Source: Planctomycetaceae bacterium (GTDB lineage: Bacteria > Planctomycetota > UBA1135 > GCA-002686595). Taken from it: a stretch of DNA of 6,295 nucleotides. Numbering within the stretch: position 1 is the first letter of the stretch; every line of letters begins with the position of its first letter. The position numbers and the translations under genes are program-made. The stretch spans positions 1-6,295 of the forward strand of contig JABWBL010000214.1 of assembly GCA_013360535.1 (NCBI GenBank), written 5' to 3'. Positions 1 through 5,777 of this stretch are shown piece by piece. The notes beneath the pieces were generated by a model, which saw only the letters and a list, made by a program, of their open reading frames with translations, searched no databases and was not told the origin of the DNA.

Positions 1-86
1 CTCGGGAGGCCGAAGGTCGGCATAGCTCGCCCCACGCCGTCGCTCGCGGTGCGCTTGCTCCGCAGGAAACGCCGTCGCTGTGCGTA

Positions 87-118
87 ACGCCGCGCGTCGG
101 CGCGTCGGCGCGCGGCGT
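87..118 (-). terminator. GC-rich hairpin just after ahpC, likely terminator
   Basis: A perfect inverted repeat has 10-bp arms (ACGCCGCGCG and CGCGCGGCGT) around a 12-nt loop. It begins 8 nt beyond the ahpC stop codon (TAG at 129-127 on the minus strand). Read in the direction of ahpC, the stem is followed by TTACGC rather than a long T-run, so it is not a textbook intrinsic terminator. Its position and stability suggest a 3'-end or termination structure. The remaining bases 1-86 show no convincing gene, only an 11-bp direct repeat ACGCCGTCGCT at 36-46 and 70-80. Confidence 0.5.
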
Positions 119-126
119 AGGCGTGA

Positions 127-663
127 CTAGACGGAGAGCGTCGGCTGGCCCGGCTTCCAGTTGCACGGGCAGAGCTCGTCGGTCTGCAGCGCGTCGAGCG
201 TGCGCAGCACCTCGTCGACCGAACGGCCGACCGACAGGTCGTGCACGCAGACGTGCCGGATCACGCCCTCGGGATCGACGACGAACGTCGCGCGCAGCGG
301 GATGCCTTCCTGCTTGTGCAGGATGCCGAGCGCCTGCGAGAGCTCGCGCTTCAAGTCCGCGAGCATCGGGTAGGGGAGTTCCTTGAGGCCGGGATGCTGG
401 TTGCGCCACGCGAGGTGCACGTATTGCGAGTCGCAGGAGAAGCCGAGCACCTGCGCGTCGCGCTCGCGGAAGTCCTGCGCGCGCCGGCCGAACTCGGCGA
501 TCTCGGTCGGGCACACGAAGGTGAAGTCGAGCGGCCACGCGAACAGCACGAGCCACTTGCCCGGGTAGGAGTCCTGCGCGATCTCCGCGAACTCCGAGCC
601 CGCGGTGCGCGAGACGCAGGCCTGCAGGCGGAAGGAGGGGAGCTTGTCACCGACGGTCAGCAT
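127..663 (-). CDS. ahpC: AhpC-type peroxiredoxin (alkyl hydroperoxide reductase subunit C)
   Basis: A cytoplasmic thiol peroxidase of 178 aa that reduces H2O2, organic peroxides and probably peroxynitrite. The peroxidatic site is PLDFTFVCPTE, giving the family PxxxTxxC motif (P44, T48, C51), and the conserved active-site arginine is R124 in LRATF. The C-terminal resolving region reads ELCPCNWKPG with C165 and C167. A CxC arrangement followed by NW is known from Mycobacterium tuberculosis AhpC, whose C-terminus has the same pair of cysteines and which is recycled by AhpD; most AhpC proteins have a single resolving Cys there. Extra cysteines are C16, C77 and C139. I chose ATG at 663 because an AGAAGGA ribosome site lies about 8 nt upstream and the family N-terminus (LTVGDKLPSF) begins there. 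An upstream in-frame ATG at 732 lies inside the putative operator. No AhpF or AhpD partner is present in the window. It lies downstream of the Fur-family gene on the same strand and shares its operator sequence. Confidence 0.96.
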   Translation of the reverse strand: MLTVGDKLPSFRLQACVSRTAGSEFAEIAQDSYPGKWLVLFAWPLDFTFVCPTEIAEFGRRAQDFRERDAQVLGFSCDSQYVHLAWRNQHPGLKELPYPMLADLKRELSQALGILHKQEGIPLRATFVVDPEGVIRHVCVHDLSVGRSVDEVLRTLDALQTDELCPCNWKPGQPTLSV

Positions 664-724
664 GGGAGGGTCCTTCTTGGAGGTCGTTGGAACGAGCTGC
701 GCCGATCCTGGGCCCCGGCGCAGA

Positions 725-739
725 TTGGACAAGGTCTAA
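725..739. promoter_or_regulatory. Putative Fur/PerR-type operator upstream of ahpC
   Basis: The sequence TTGGACAAGGTCTAA is an imperfect 7-1-7 inverted repeat of the size and layout of PerR/Fur boxes. Its centre is about 70 bp upstream of the ahpC start. Nearly the same sequence (AGATTGGAC, three variable bases, GTCTAA) occurs on the opposite strand just before the Fur-family gene at 1319-1333. Sharing between exactly these two promoters suggests the regulator binds both. Sequence identity is seen directly; binding is inferred. A precise -10/-35 for ahpC could not be assigned. Confidence 0.6.
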
Positions 740-795
740 AGTGTTCGTATTCCCCTGAAAAGGGCGGGTTCGTGGCCCCGGCGGGGCGGATCTCA

Positions 796-821
796 GAGAC
801 CGTGAAGGAATTCACGGTCTC
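796..821. repeat. Perfect 26-bp palindrome between the Fur-family gene and ahpC
   Basis: Arms GAGACCGTGAA and TTCACGGTCTC are perfect reverse complements of 11 bp separated by GGAA. The element lies 73 nt beyond the regulator stop codon and about 57 bp upstream of the ahpC operator. No T-run follows on either strand, so it is not a classical intrinsic terminator. A smaller GCCCC/GGGGC hairpin (775-787) lies next to it. It could be an mRNA 3'-end structure of the regulator transcript, a bidirectional terminator-like hairpin, or a binding site for a dimeric regulator other than the Fur-family protein, since it does not resemble the 15-bp operator. Confidence 0.7.
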
Positions 822-893
822 GACGTCCGGCGCCGCCAGGCGACGGCGCAATCAGCATTCTGAGAGCTCGTATCCTCATTTCTTCACGAGTGC

Positions 894-1313
894 TCAGCCG
901 TCGCGTCGCCGCGCGCGCCGTCGCCCGCGCAGCACGACCTGGAACTCGCTCACGTCGAGCCCCGGCAGCTCCGGCACGCCTTCGACACGCAGCGCCTCCC
1001 ACGGCACGTCGACGATCGCACCGCTCGTCTCGTCGACGAAGTGGTGGTGCGGCTCGACCTTGGGGTCGTACACCACGCGCCCCTCGCTCAGCACGAGCTC
1101 GCGCAGGAGCCCCTTCTCCACGAACAGGTGGAGCGTGTTGTAGACCGTCGCGCGCGACACCACCGGCAGTCGCGCCGCCACGACCTCGAGCACCGTGTCC
1201 GCCGCCGGATGCTGGTCCGTGGCGAGCACGTACTCGGCGATCGCGAGGCGCTGGGCACTGGCCTGGATGCCGTGCTCCTCGAGCCTTCGCCGGATGTCGG
1301 TCCTTTGCGTCAT
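894..1313 (-). CDS. Fur-family metalloregulator, PerR/Irr-like, cysteine-free
   Basis: A 139-aa transcription factor of the Fur superfamily. The N-terminal winged helix (about 1-80) contains the recognition-helix signature SRATVYNTL (53-61). The C-terminal dimerisation domain carries PHHHF and IVDVP. By alignment from memory with Bacillus subtilis PerR, all five regulatory metal ligands are kept: H35 (PerR H37), D83 (D85), H89 (H91), H91 (H93) and D102 (D104). The Asp at the last position is the one associated with iron-based peroxide sensing in PerR. The whole protein has no cysteine, so the structural Cys4 zinc site of typical Fur and PerR is absent; the YDPKVEPHHH segment and this lack also resemble rhizobial Irr and the zinc-less Leptospira PerR. 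The C-terminus is very basic (RGRRRARRRDG). ATG at 1313 is preferred because an earlier ATG (1430) lies inside a hairpin and would place the operator in coding sequence. No clear Shine-Dalgarno is present, so the mRNA may be leaderless. Peroxide-responsive control of itself and ahpC is the likely role. Confidence 0.9.
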   Translation of the reverse strand: MTQRTDIRRRLEEHGIQASAQRLAIAEYVLATDQHPAADTVLEVVAARLPVVSRATVYNTLHLFVEKGLLRELVLSEGRVVYDPKVEPHHHFVDETSGAIVDVPWEALRVEGVPELPGLDVSEFQVVLRGRRRARRRDG

Positions 1314-1318
1314 CGTTC

Positions 1319-1333
1319 TTAGACTAAGTCCAA
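1319..1333. promoter_or_regulatory. Putative autoregulatory operator of the Fur-family gene
   Basis: TTAGACTAAGTCCAA is a 7-1-7 inverted repeat with only one mismatch between half-sites (TTAGACT and AGTCCAA). It ends 5 nt before the regulator's start codon and overlaps the proposed -10 region, so a bound dimer would block initiation. Read on the minus strand it is AGA-TTGGAC-TTA-GTCTAA, matching the ahpC site at 725-739 except in the three central bases. Autoregulation is common in the Fur family; here it is inferred from the matched sites. Confidence 0.65.
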
Positions 1334-1349
1334 TCTTCGGTCGCCGCAA
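1321..1349 (-). promoter_or_regulatory. Possible sigma70-like promoter of the Fur-family gene
   Basis: On the minus strand TTGCGG (1349-1344) and TAGTCT (1326-1321) are separated by 17 bp. Each matches only three of six consensus positions. The predicted transcript start would fall about at the ATG at 1313, which would make the mRNA leaderless and would fit the missing ribosome-binding site. The overlap with the operator is consistent with repression, but the match is weak. Confidence 0.3.
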
Positions 1350-1416
1350 GCTCGCCACTGGAGAGCGACCCGTCCGACGCTCCTCCGGCCATTCCCGCTC
1401 GACCTCCGCAAGCAAG

Positions 1417-1447
1417 GAGGCCCGGGCCATTGCGCGGCCCGGGCCTC
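1417..1447 (-). terminator. Strong hairpin after the beta-helix gene, likely terminator
   Basis: Perfect 12-bp arms GAGGCCCGGGCC and GGCCCGGGCCTC surround the 7-nt loop ATTGCGC. The hairpin lies 22 nt beyond the stop codon of the secreted beta-helix gene and before the regulator promoter. On the minus strand it is followed by CTTGCTTGCGG, a weak T-containing tail rather than a U-tract. It probably ends the beta-helix transcript and insulates the regulator gene. Confidence 0.6.
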
Positions 1448-1469
1448 GTTCACTTCCCTCAGGCCAGGT

Positions 1470-3473
1470 TCAGTTCAGCTCGACGCGCACGCGGTTGCTC
1501 GCCGTGCCGAGCCCCGGGTTGCTTCCGAGGGTGAGACCGATCGCCTGGAAGTAGACCTGCGTTTCCGGCAGGCCCGCCAGCGGCAGCGAGAAGACGCCGA
1601 TGCCCGCGGCATCGAGCACGATCAGCGGGCTGTTGACGGCGCCACACTGCGGCACCAGCAGGTTGCCGAGCGGCAGGAACACCTGGTTGTTGAACACGAC
1701 GTCATCGTTCGAGTCGGTCGGGCAGTCGAGCCAGCCCTGGACCAGCGCGACGTCGTTGGGCATGCCCCGCAGGAGGAACGTGACCGTCGCGCCCGCCGGG
1801 AGGTTGCCGGTGCGGTCGACGTTCAGCGCCTCGAGCGTCATGCCGAACTGCGGCGGCGTGCAGGCCTCGTCCCCACCGCGGTCGGGAACGAGCTTGCCGT
1901 CGCGGTTGAGGTCGACGAGGCGCACGTGCCCATCGACGTCCGTGCGGACATCGCAGGGCAGCCAGCTCTGGCCGACGAGGATCATCGCGATGCCGGGCTC
2001 GATGTCCTTCGCGTCACCCGACTCCGCCTGCAGCGCGGTCGAGAGCAGGTGGAGGTCCGGCGACGGCGTCGTCGGGCTGACGAAGCCCTGCATGCGAGCC
2101 TGGAAGTTGCCCGACAGCATCACGAGCCGCGTGCCGAGCGGCGTGACCGAGCACGCCACCGCGCCCGGAGTCCCGGGGAAGTTGCTCGGGGCCACGCCGA
2201 TGACCGCCTCGATGTCCGAGTTGGACAGGAACACGCTGCCACCCCCGCAGAACGAGTCGACGTCCCACGTCGGCGGGAAGGCCGGCGTGCCACCCGGCTC
2301 GACCGCCGGCGTGTTGACCTCGTCGTGCTCGATGATGCAGTTGCGGACGATCATCGCGGCGCGTTCGGCGCGCGGGTCCACATCCGCGGCGACCGGCGTC
2401 GCCTGGTGGTGCACGACGTGCCGGTCGGGCCCCATGCAGAAGTCGCGCGCGCGGTAGATCGTGTTGTTGAACAGCGCGGCCCCGCCTTCCTGCGAGAACA
2501 CGTGCTGTTCCTGCTCCCACAGGAAGTTCGAGAGGACCCGCGGACGCGCCCAGCTCTGGCTCGTCGCCTGGATCTGGATGCCGGTCTCCTGCTCGTACAT
2601 GCGGTTGCCGCGGATCAGCGTCGAGTCCTCGCGGGTGGGGTAGACGGTGATGTAGATGCCGCGGCTCGAGGGGCCGATGTCACCGAAGAAGAAGTCGCCG
2701 TGGCGCGAGATCTCGTTGTTCTCGATCACGTACTGCGTCGGCGCCGAGGTGTTCGAGATGATGCGAATCCCCGTGCCGCCGCCGGCCACGCCACCGGGCG
2801 GGGTCGGGTTGGGGAACACCTGCTGGAACTTGTTCTCGGTGATCACGCAGTCGCGGACCTCGGTCTTGATCGGCTTGTCCGAGGTCACGCTCGCGACCCG
2901 CAGCTCGACGCCAGTGCCGCCGTTGCGGATCGTGAAGCCCTGGATGATGCTCGCCGGCATGGTCCCGCCCGAGTAGAAGCGCGGGCCTTCGGTGTCGACG
3001 ACGAGGACCGGGCTGCTCGTCATGCCGCCGTCGAGCGCGATCTCCGCATTCGACAGCGTCTGCAACTTCACGCCGTGGGCGGGCAGCCGCAGGTTCGAGA
3101 CGGAGTACGAGGTCACCGCCGTGCCGTTGTCGCGCACGTTGAACACCACCGGGAACACCGGCGCCGCGTTGGGATCCCAGAGCATGTCGTTCACCGCCGC
3201 CGACACGTCGTTGTAGGGCTGCGCCGCGGTGCCGAGCAGCGGATTGCCGCCCGAGCCCCAGCGCGTGCCGCTGAACGGGCTCGCCGGATCGATGTGGATG
3301 ATGTCGCCCGTGGTCCACACGAGGCTGTGGTTGCCGGCCTGCGCGTACGCGCCTTGCGACGCGATCACGGTCGTCGTGCCGACGATCAACGCGAGCCCGA
3401 GGCCGCGTGCGAGGCGCCGCAGCGCCGCACTCGCGGGCTGGAACATGGATTCGGTCTGTCCGAGGAATTGCAT
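1470..3473 (-). CDS. Secreted right-handed parallel beta-helix protein, function unknown
   Basis: About 667 aa. The N-terminus has a basic stretch (RRLARG), a hydrophobic core around residues 25-38 and a likely signal-peptidase I site after AYA (42-44), so the protein is exported. Residues about 178-420 contain irregular coils of the pectin-lyase-like fold: recurring short strands with N/C-rich turns such as FTIRNGGTGVEL, CVITENKF, YVIENNEISRHG, TLIRGNRMYEQETGIQI, LFNNTIY and IVRNCIIEHD. Residues 511-536 (TDVDGHVRLVDLNRDGKLVP and DRGGDEA) resemble a stretched form of the DIDG-PR...DIGADE segment common after such helices, with a DxNxDG calcium-loop-like insert (D521, N523, D525). A beta-rich C-terminal module (about 546-667) ends in ASNRVRVELN. 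No catalytic residues or known enzyme signature were recognised, so polysaccharide binding or cleavage, or a surface-structural role, is only a possibility. The start is uncertain: ATG at 3473 or ATG at 3446, neither with a clear Shine-Dalgarno; 3446 gives the more typical signal peptide. The open frame extends to 4070 but runs into the opposite-strand gene and is not protein-like there. Confidence 0.88.
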   Translation of the reverse strand: MQFLGQTESMFQPASAALRRLARGLGLALIVGTTTVIASQGAYAQAGNHSLVWTTGDIIHIDPASPFSGTRWGSGGNPLLGTAAQPYNDVSAAVNDMLWDPNAAPVFPVVFNVRDNGTAVTSYSVSNLRLPAHGVKLQTLSNAEIALDGGMTSSPVLVVDTEGPRFYSGGTMPASIIQGFTIRNGGTGVELRVASVTSDKPIKTEVRDCVITENKFQQVFPNPTPPGGVAGGGTGIRIISNTSAPTQYVIENNEISRHGDFFFGDIGPSSRGIYITVYPTREDSTLIRGNRMYEQETGIQIQATSQSWARPRVLSNFLWEQEQHVFSQEGGAALFNNTIYRARDFCMGPDRHVVHHQATPVAADVDPRAERAAMIVRNCIIEHDEVNTPAVEPGGTPAFPPTWDVDSFCGGGSVFLSNSDIEAVIGVAPSNFPGTPGAVACSVTPLGTRLVMLSGNFQARMQGFVSPTTPSPDLHLLSTALQAESGDAKDIEPGIAMILVGQSWLPCDVRTDVDGHVRLVDLNRDGKLVPDRGGDEACTPPQFGMTLEALNVDRTGNLPAGATVTFLLRGMPNDVALVQGWLDCPTDSNDDVVFNNQVFLPLGNLLVPQCGAVNSPLIVLDAAGIGVFSLPLAGLPETQVYFQAIGLTLGSNPGLGTASNRVRVELN

Positions 3474-3812
3474 GGTTTGTCCGATGGAAATGGAGAAAAG
3501 GAGAGTGTCATTCGTTCGAGTCGCCCAGCGCCGGGCCGCTCCTCCCGCGCGACTTGCCGTCACGCGAGAGGCCCCGAGCCCTGCGCTGCGCGTGCCCGCA
3601 GGCGCTCTTGCGCCCGCCGTTCGTGAAGGCGCACTCGCACCTGCTGTCCGTCGCCAAAACCACGAAACAGCCGCGGGAAACTGCGCGCGCGACGAACGAC
3701 ACGCCGACACGGCGCTTCTCGCGGCGAGGCGCGCAGTTCTTCTCTCGACGGTGACCACGGGCCACGCCGCGGCTACCTTGCGCTGGACTGTGGGCTGCTG
3801 GAGCGGCGAAGA
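3474..3812. other. Divergent intergenic region, 339 bp
   Basis: This stretch separates the minus-strand beta-helix gene from the plus-strand carboxypeptidase-regulatory-like gene, so it must hold at least one promoter in each direction. Open frames crossing it encode Arg/Ala/Pro-rich, low-complexity products typical of GC-rich noncoding sequence, and no gene is called. On the plus strand GTGACC (3751-3756) and TACCTT (3774-3779) are 17 bp apart and form a weak promoter candidate 33 nt before the ATG. A small hairpin GGCGC-TCTT-GCGCC occurs at 3601-3614. No shared operator like that of the ahpC module was found here. Confidence 0.6.
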
Positions 3813-5288
3813 ATGACGAGTCGGACCAGAATTAGGATGCTGCTGGTGGCTGCGGCGCTGGGCGTCGTGGCGGTCGTCGTGCTCGTGTTCGTTTCGAGCG
3901 GGCCGCGTGGAGAGTCGAGCGCGGTCGAGCCAGTTCTGTCGGAGCCGGTCGTGGTGGCGGAACCTGAAGTGTTGACGGCGGCTGTCGACGAGGAAGAAGT
4001 GGACGTCGTGCCGGAGCCCGTCGCTCCGCCGGTGGAGCCGACGCCGGCGCAGCGGGAGCCGGAACCACAAGCGCTCCCCGAGCTGGTGGAGTTCTCGCCG
4101 CTCCCGCCGAACTGGGCGCCGGCGAAACTCGAGTACGGGAGCGTTCGGGTGCGCGTCTTCGAGTCACGGAGCCGCAAACCGGCCTCCAATGTCTCCGTGT
4201 GGTTGCGGCGCGGACCGCTGGGCTCGAACTTGTTGCCGGAGCGAACTCCGACGGCGCTGACGGACGAACGCGGCGAGTGCCGTTTCGAGCGCGTCGCGAC
4301 GGGAGTTGTCGAAGTGGACGGGTACCCCACGGTTTCGGTGGGCCGTACCCAAGTGATGGCGGGGCAAGACCACGTGATCGAAGTGGGGGTCCAACTCTCC
4401 GTGTTGCTGCGAGGAACGGTCGTCGATCGAAGCGGCCGGCGCGTCGCGGGCGCGGGGATTTTCCAGCTTCACTCCGCACACGATTCCTTGGGGCCCATCG
4501 CACGAACCGACGGCGACGGGAACTACGTCGCGCGGGTCCAGCACTATCCCTTCAAGCTCGAGCTCTGCGCCGTGGGGGAGGGCTTCATCCCCTCTGCAGT
4601 GCAGCACTTGGAGCTCGGCATCTTCGACACGGAGCCGAAGTTGGACTTCACCCTCGGGGCCGAGGGTGCGTCGATCACGGTTCAGGTCGTCAACGGCGAG
4701 GGTAGTGCGATCCCAGAGGCAGACGTCTACCTGCAAGTCGTCTTCGTGAGCTCGAGGGCAGAGATTCCCGCCGAGGAAAAGGAGCCGTGGAACCACAACT
4801 CCCCGGTGCTTTGGAAGGTCGTTACCGACGCCAAAGGCCGCGCCGAGCTGCGGGGGCTTCCTCGCCGGGAGTTCCGCATCAGTGCACGCGCAGCCGGCTT
4901 CGCTCCCGACACCAAGGCCTTCTGTCTCGCCGGTGGAGGAGTGACGCCGCCGACCCACCTCAAGCCGTTCGAGCAGCCCCTTCTCGAGTTCGAGGTCGTG
5001 GAGCACGGCGACACCGTGACCCTGCGGCTCGACAAGGGGCTCACCGTCGAGGGACGCGTGTGCTCACCCGCCCGCGTGCCCGCGGCGTTCGCGGTGGTGC
5101 ACGCGTGGATGGGCGATCCCTCGATCTCCCACTGGGTGCGCGCCGACGAGGAAGGCCTCTTCCGGATCTTCAACGTGTCTCCGGATTTCCAGTGGATCGC
5201 CGCACACCTCGACGGTCGCAAGGCCGAGGTCAAACCCGGCAGTTTCCGCTCCGGCCGCCCCGCGATCTGGAACCCGGTCCTCGAGTGA
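3813..5288 (+). CDS. Membrane-anchored protein with carboxypeptidase-regulatory-like repeats
   Basis: A 491-aa protein with a short basic N-terminus (RTRIR), one hydrophobic segment at about 9-28 and then a long Pro/Glu/Val-rich linker (about 30-108) without a signal-peptidase motif. This suggests an N-in, C-out bitopic protein with a periplasmic body. The body has about four beta-sandwich units of the carboxypeptidase D regulatory-like/transthyretin-like kind: about 110-192, 196-282, 287-365 and 401-475. Each carries the (T/A)DxxGxx turn followed by strands: TDERGECRFERV (150-161), TDGDGNYVARV (232-242), TDAKGRAELRGL (338-349) and ADEEGLFRIFNV (444-455). No enzyme active site is seen. Such domains usually mediate adhesion, scaffolding or protein contact, so a structural or binding role in the envelope is the inference. 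GGAG at 3800-3803 lies 9 nt before the ATG and supports the start. The next gene begins 46-106 nt downstream on the same strand. Confidence 0.85.
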   Translation: MTSRTRIRMLLVAAALGVVAVVVLVFVSSGPRGESSAVEPVLSEPVVVAEPEVLTAAVDEEEVDVVPEPVAPPVEPTPAQREPEPQALPELVEFSPLPPNWAPAKLEYGSVRVRVFESRSRKPASNVSVWLRRGPLGSNLLPERTPTALTDERGECRFERVATGVVEVDGYPTVSVGRTQVMAGQDHVIEVGVQLSVLLRGTVVDRSGRRVAGAGIFQLHSAHDSLGPIARTDGDGNYVARVQHYPFKLELCAVGEGFIPSAVQHLELGIFDTEPKLDFTLGAEGASITVQVVNGEGSAIPEADVYLQVVFVSSRAEIPAEEKEPWNHNSPVLWKVVTDAKGRAELRGLPRREFRISARAAGFAPDTKAFCLAGGGVTPPTHLKPFEQPLLEFEVVEHGDTVTLRLDKGLTVEGRVCSPARVPAAFAVVHAWMGDPSISHWVRADEEGLFRIFNVSPDFQWIAAHLDGRKAEVKPGSFRSGRPAIWNPVLE

Positions 5289-5355
5289 CCAAGCGGAAGT
5301 CGGCAGCCGTCCCTCCTCTACTCGGCGCACGCCGATGACAGGGCTCGCACGCACC

Positions 5356-5384
5356 TTGACAGTTTTCGGCGATGGGCTGATCGT
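5356..5384 (+). promoter_or_regulatory. Possible promoter before the small lipoprotein gene
   Basis: A perfect -35 hexamer TTGACA (5356-5361) is followed after 17 bp by GATCGT (5379-5384), which matches the -10 consensus at only three of six positions. The predicted transcript start lies only a few bases before the ATG at 5395, which has no Shine-Dalgarno, so a nearly leaderless message is possible. The weak -10 keeps this tentative, and read-through from the gene ending at 5288 is equally possible. Confidence 0.3.
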
Positions 5385-5394
5385 CAGTTTCACG

Positions 5395-5730
5395 ATGAAG
5401 GCGCACGATCGTCGACACGTGGCGCTGCGCGGACTTGGACCGCACGCGTGGAGGCGGCTGCGAATCGCGGGCGTGCTGGGCGTGGCGCTCTCGATGACGA
5501 TGGCGTGTCGTTCCGCGACCCCCGCACCGTCTTCGGAGTCGCCGTCCTCGAACGTAGCGAACGCCCGGTTCGCAGGCCGCTTTTACTGTTCTCACGGCAC
5601 GCCCGCCTGGAACCCGGGGCTCGAGGAGTTGGTGGCGAAGCACCTGAAGGAAGCGCGCGAGAAGGCGAACGGTGTCGGCCACGATGCGACAGGGGAGTGC
5701 CGACTCGAGCGTGCGAGGAGCGGACCTTGA
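5395..5730 (+). CDS. Small putative lipoprotein, unknown function
   Basis: A 111-aa product. The N-terminus is long and basic (MKAHDRRHVALRGLGPHAWR), followed by a hydrophobic stretch (IAGVLGVALSMTM) and ACRS, so C38 could be lipidated. The lipobox is imperfect, with Thr at -3 rather than Leu/Val/Ile. After a Ser/Pro-rich linker (SATPAPSSESPSS) come RFAGRFYCSHGTPAWNPG and a charged, probably helical segment (LEELVAKHLKEAREKANG) with cysteines C65 and C101. Third codon positions are strongly G/C, as expected for a true gene here. The start at 5395 puts the basic region directly before the hydrophobic core; an in-frame ATG at 5335 would add 20 residues that look less coding and overlap a TTGACA element. 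No known family was recognised. It may form an operon with the small membrane protein that follows. Confidence 0.55.
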   Translation: MKAHDRRHVALRGLGPHAWRRLRIAGVLGVALSMTMACRSATPAPSSESPSSNVANARFAGRFYCSHGTPAWNPGLEELVAKHLKEAREKANGVGHDATGECRLERARSGP

Positions 5731-5737
5731 ATTCACA

Positions 5738-5763
5738 CCGCAGCAGTCGCGTGAGTACTGCGG
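5738..5763 (+). repeat. Imperfect hairpin between the small lipoprotein and membrane protein genes
   Basis: Arms CCGCAGCAGTC (5738-5748) and GAGTACTGCGG (5753-5763) pair at 9 of 11 positions around the loop GCGT. The structure sits after the stop codon at 5730 and directly before the GAGG ribosome site (5765-5768) of the next gene. It could influence the relative translation of the two genes, or could be chance in GC-rich DNA. Confidence 0.35.
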
Positions 5764-5777
5764 CGAGGTTGAAGTCG

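Noticed and set aside
1..23. Minus-strand ATG at 23 (reading MPTFGLP) as the start of another gene
   Set aside because: Only seven codons are visible and no clear ribosome site precedes it; it cannot be distinguished from chance.
657..851. 64-codon minus-strand open frame ending at the ahpC start, as a leader peptide
   Set aside because: It contains the 26-bp palindrome and the operator, has no ribosome site or recognisable features, and the operator position implies ahpC transcription starts within or after it.
860..897. Imperfect 12-bp inverted repeat overlapping the Fur-family stop codon, as a terminator
   Set aside because: There are two central mismatches, a 14-nt loop and no T-run; the evidence is too weak to call a terminator.
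241..1143. 300-codon plus-strand open frame antisense to ahpC and the Fur-family gene
   Set aside because: It runs across two well-supported minus-strand genes and their intergenic region, has a biased charged composition and no domain; long antisense frames are expected at this GC content.
1314..1430. Longer N-terminus of the Fur-family protein starting at 1430
   Set aside because: The added 39 residues lie over a terminator-like hairpin, the likely promoter and the operator, and Fur-family proteins normally start close to the MTQRTD position.
1926..3626. 566-codon plus-strand open frame antisense to the beta-helix gene
   Set aside because: The product is dominated by Arg, Ala, Asp and His repeats typical of an antisense shadow, whereas the minus strand encodes a signal peptide and recognisable beta-helix coils.
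3474..4070. 199-codon upstream extension of the beta-helix frame
   Set aside because: It overlaps the plus-strand gene starting at 3813, is Arg/Ser/Ala-rich without structure, and would bury the signal peptide in the middle of the protein.
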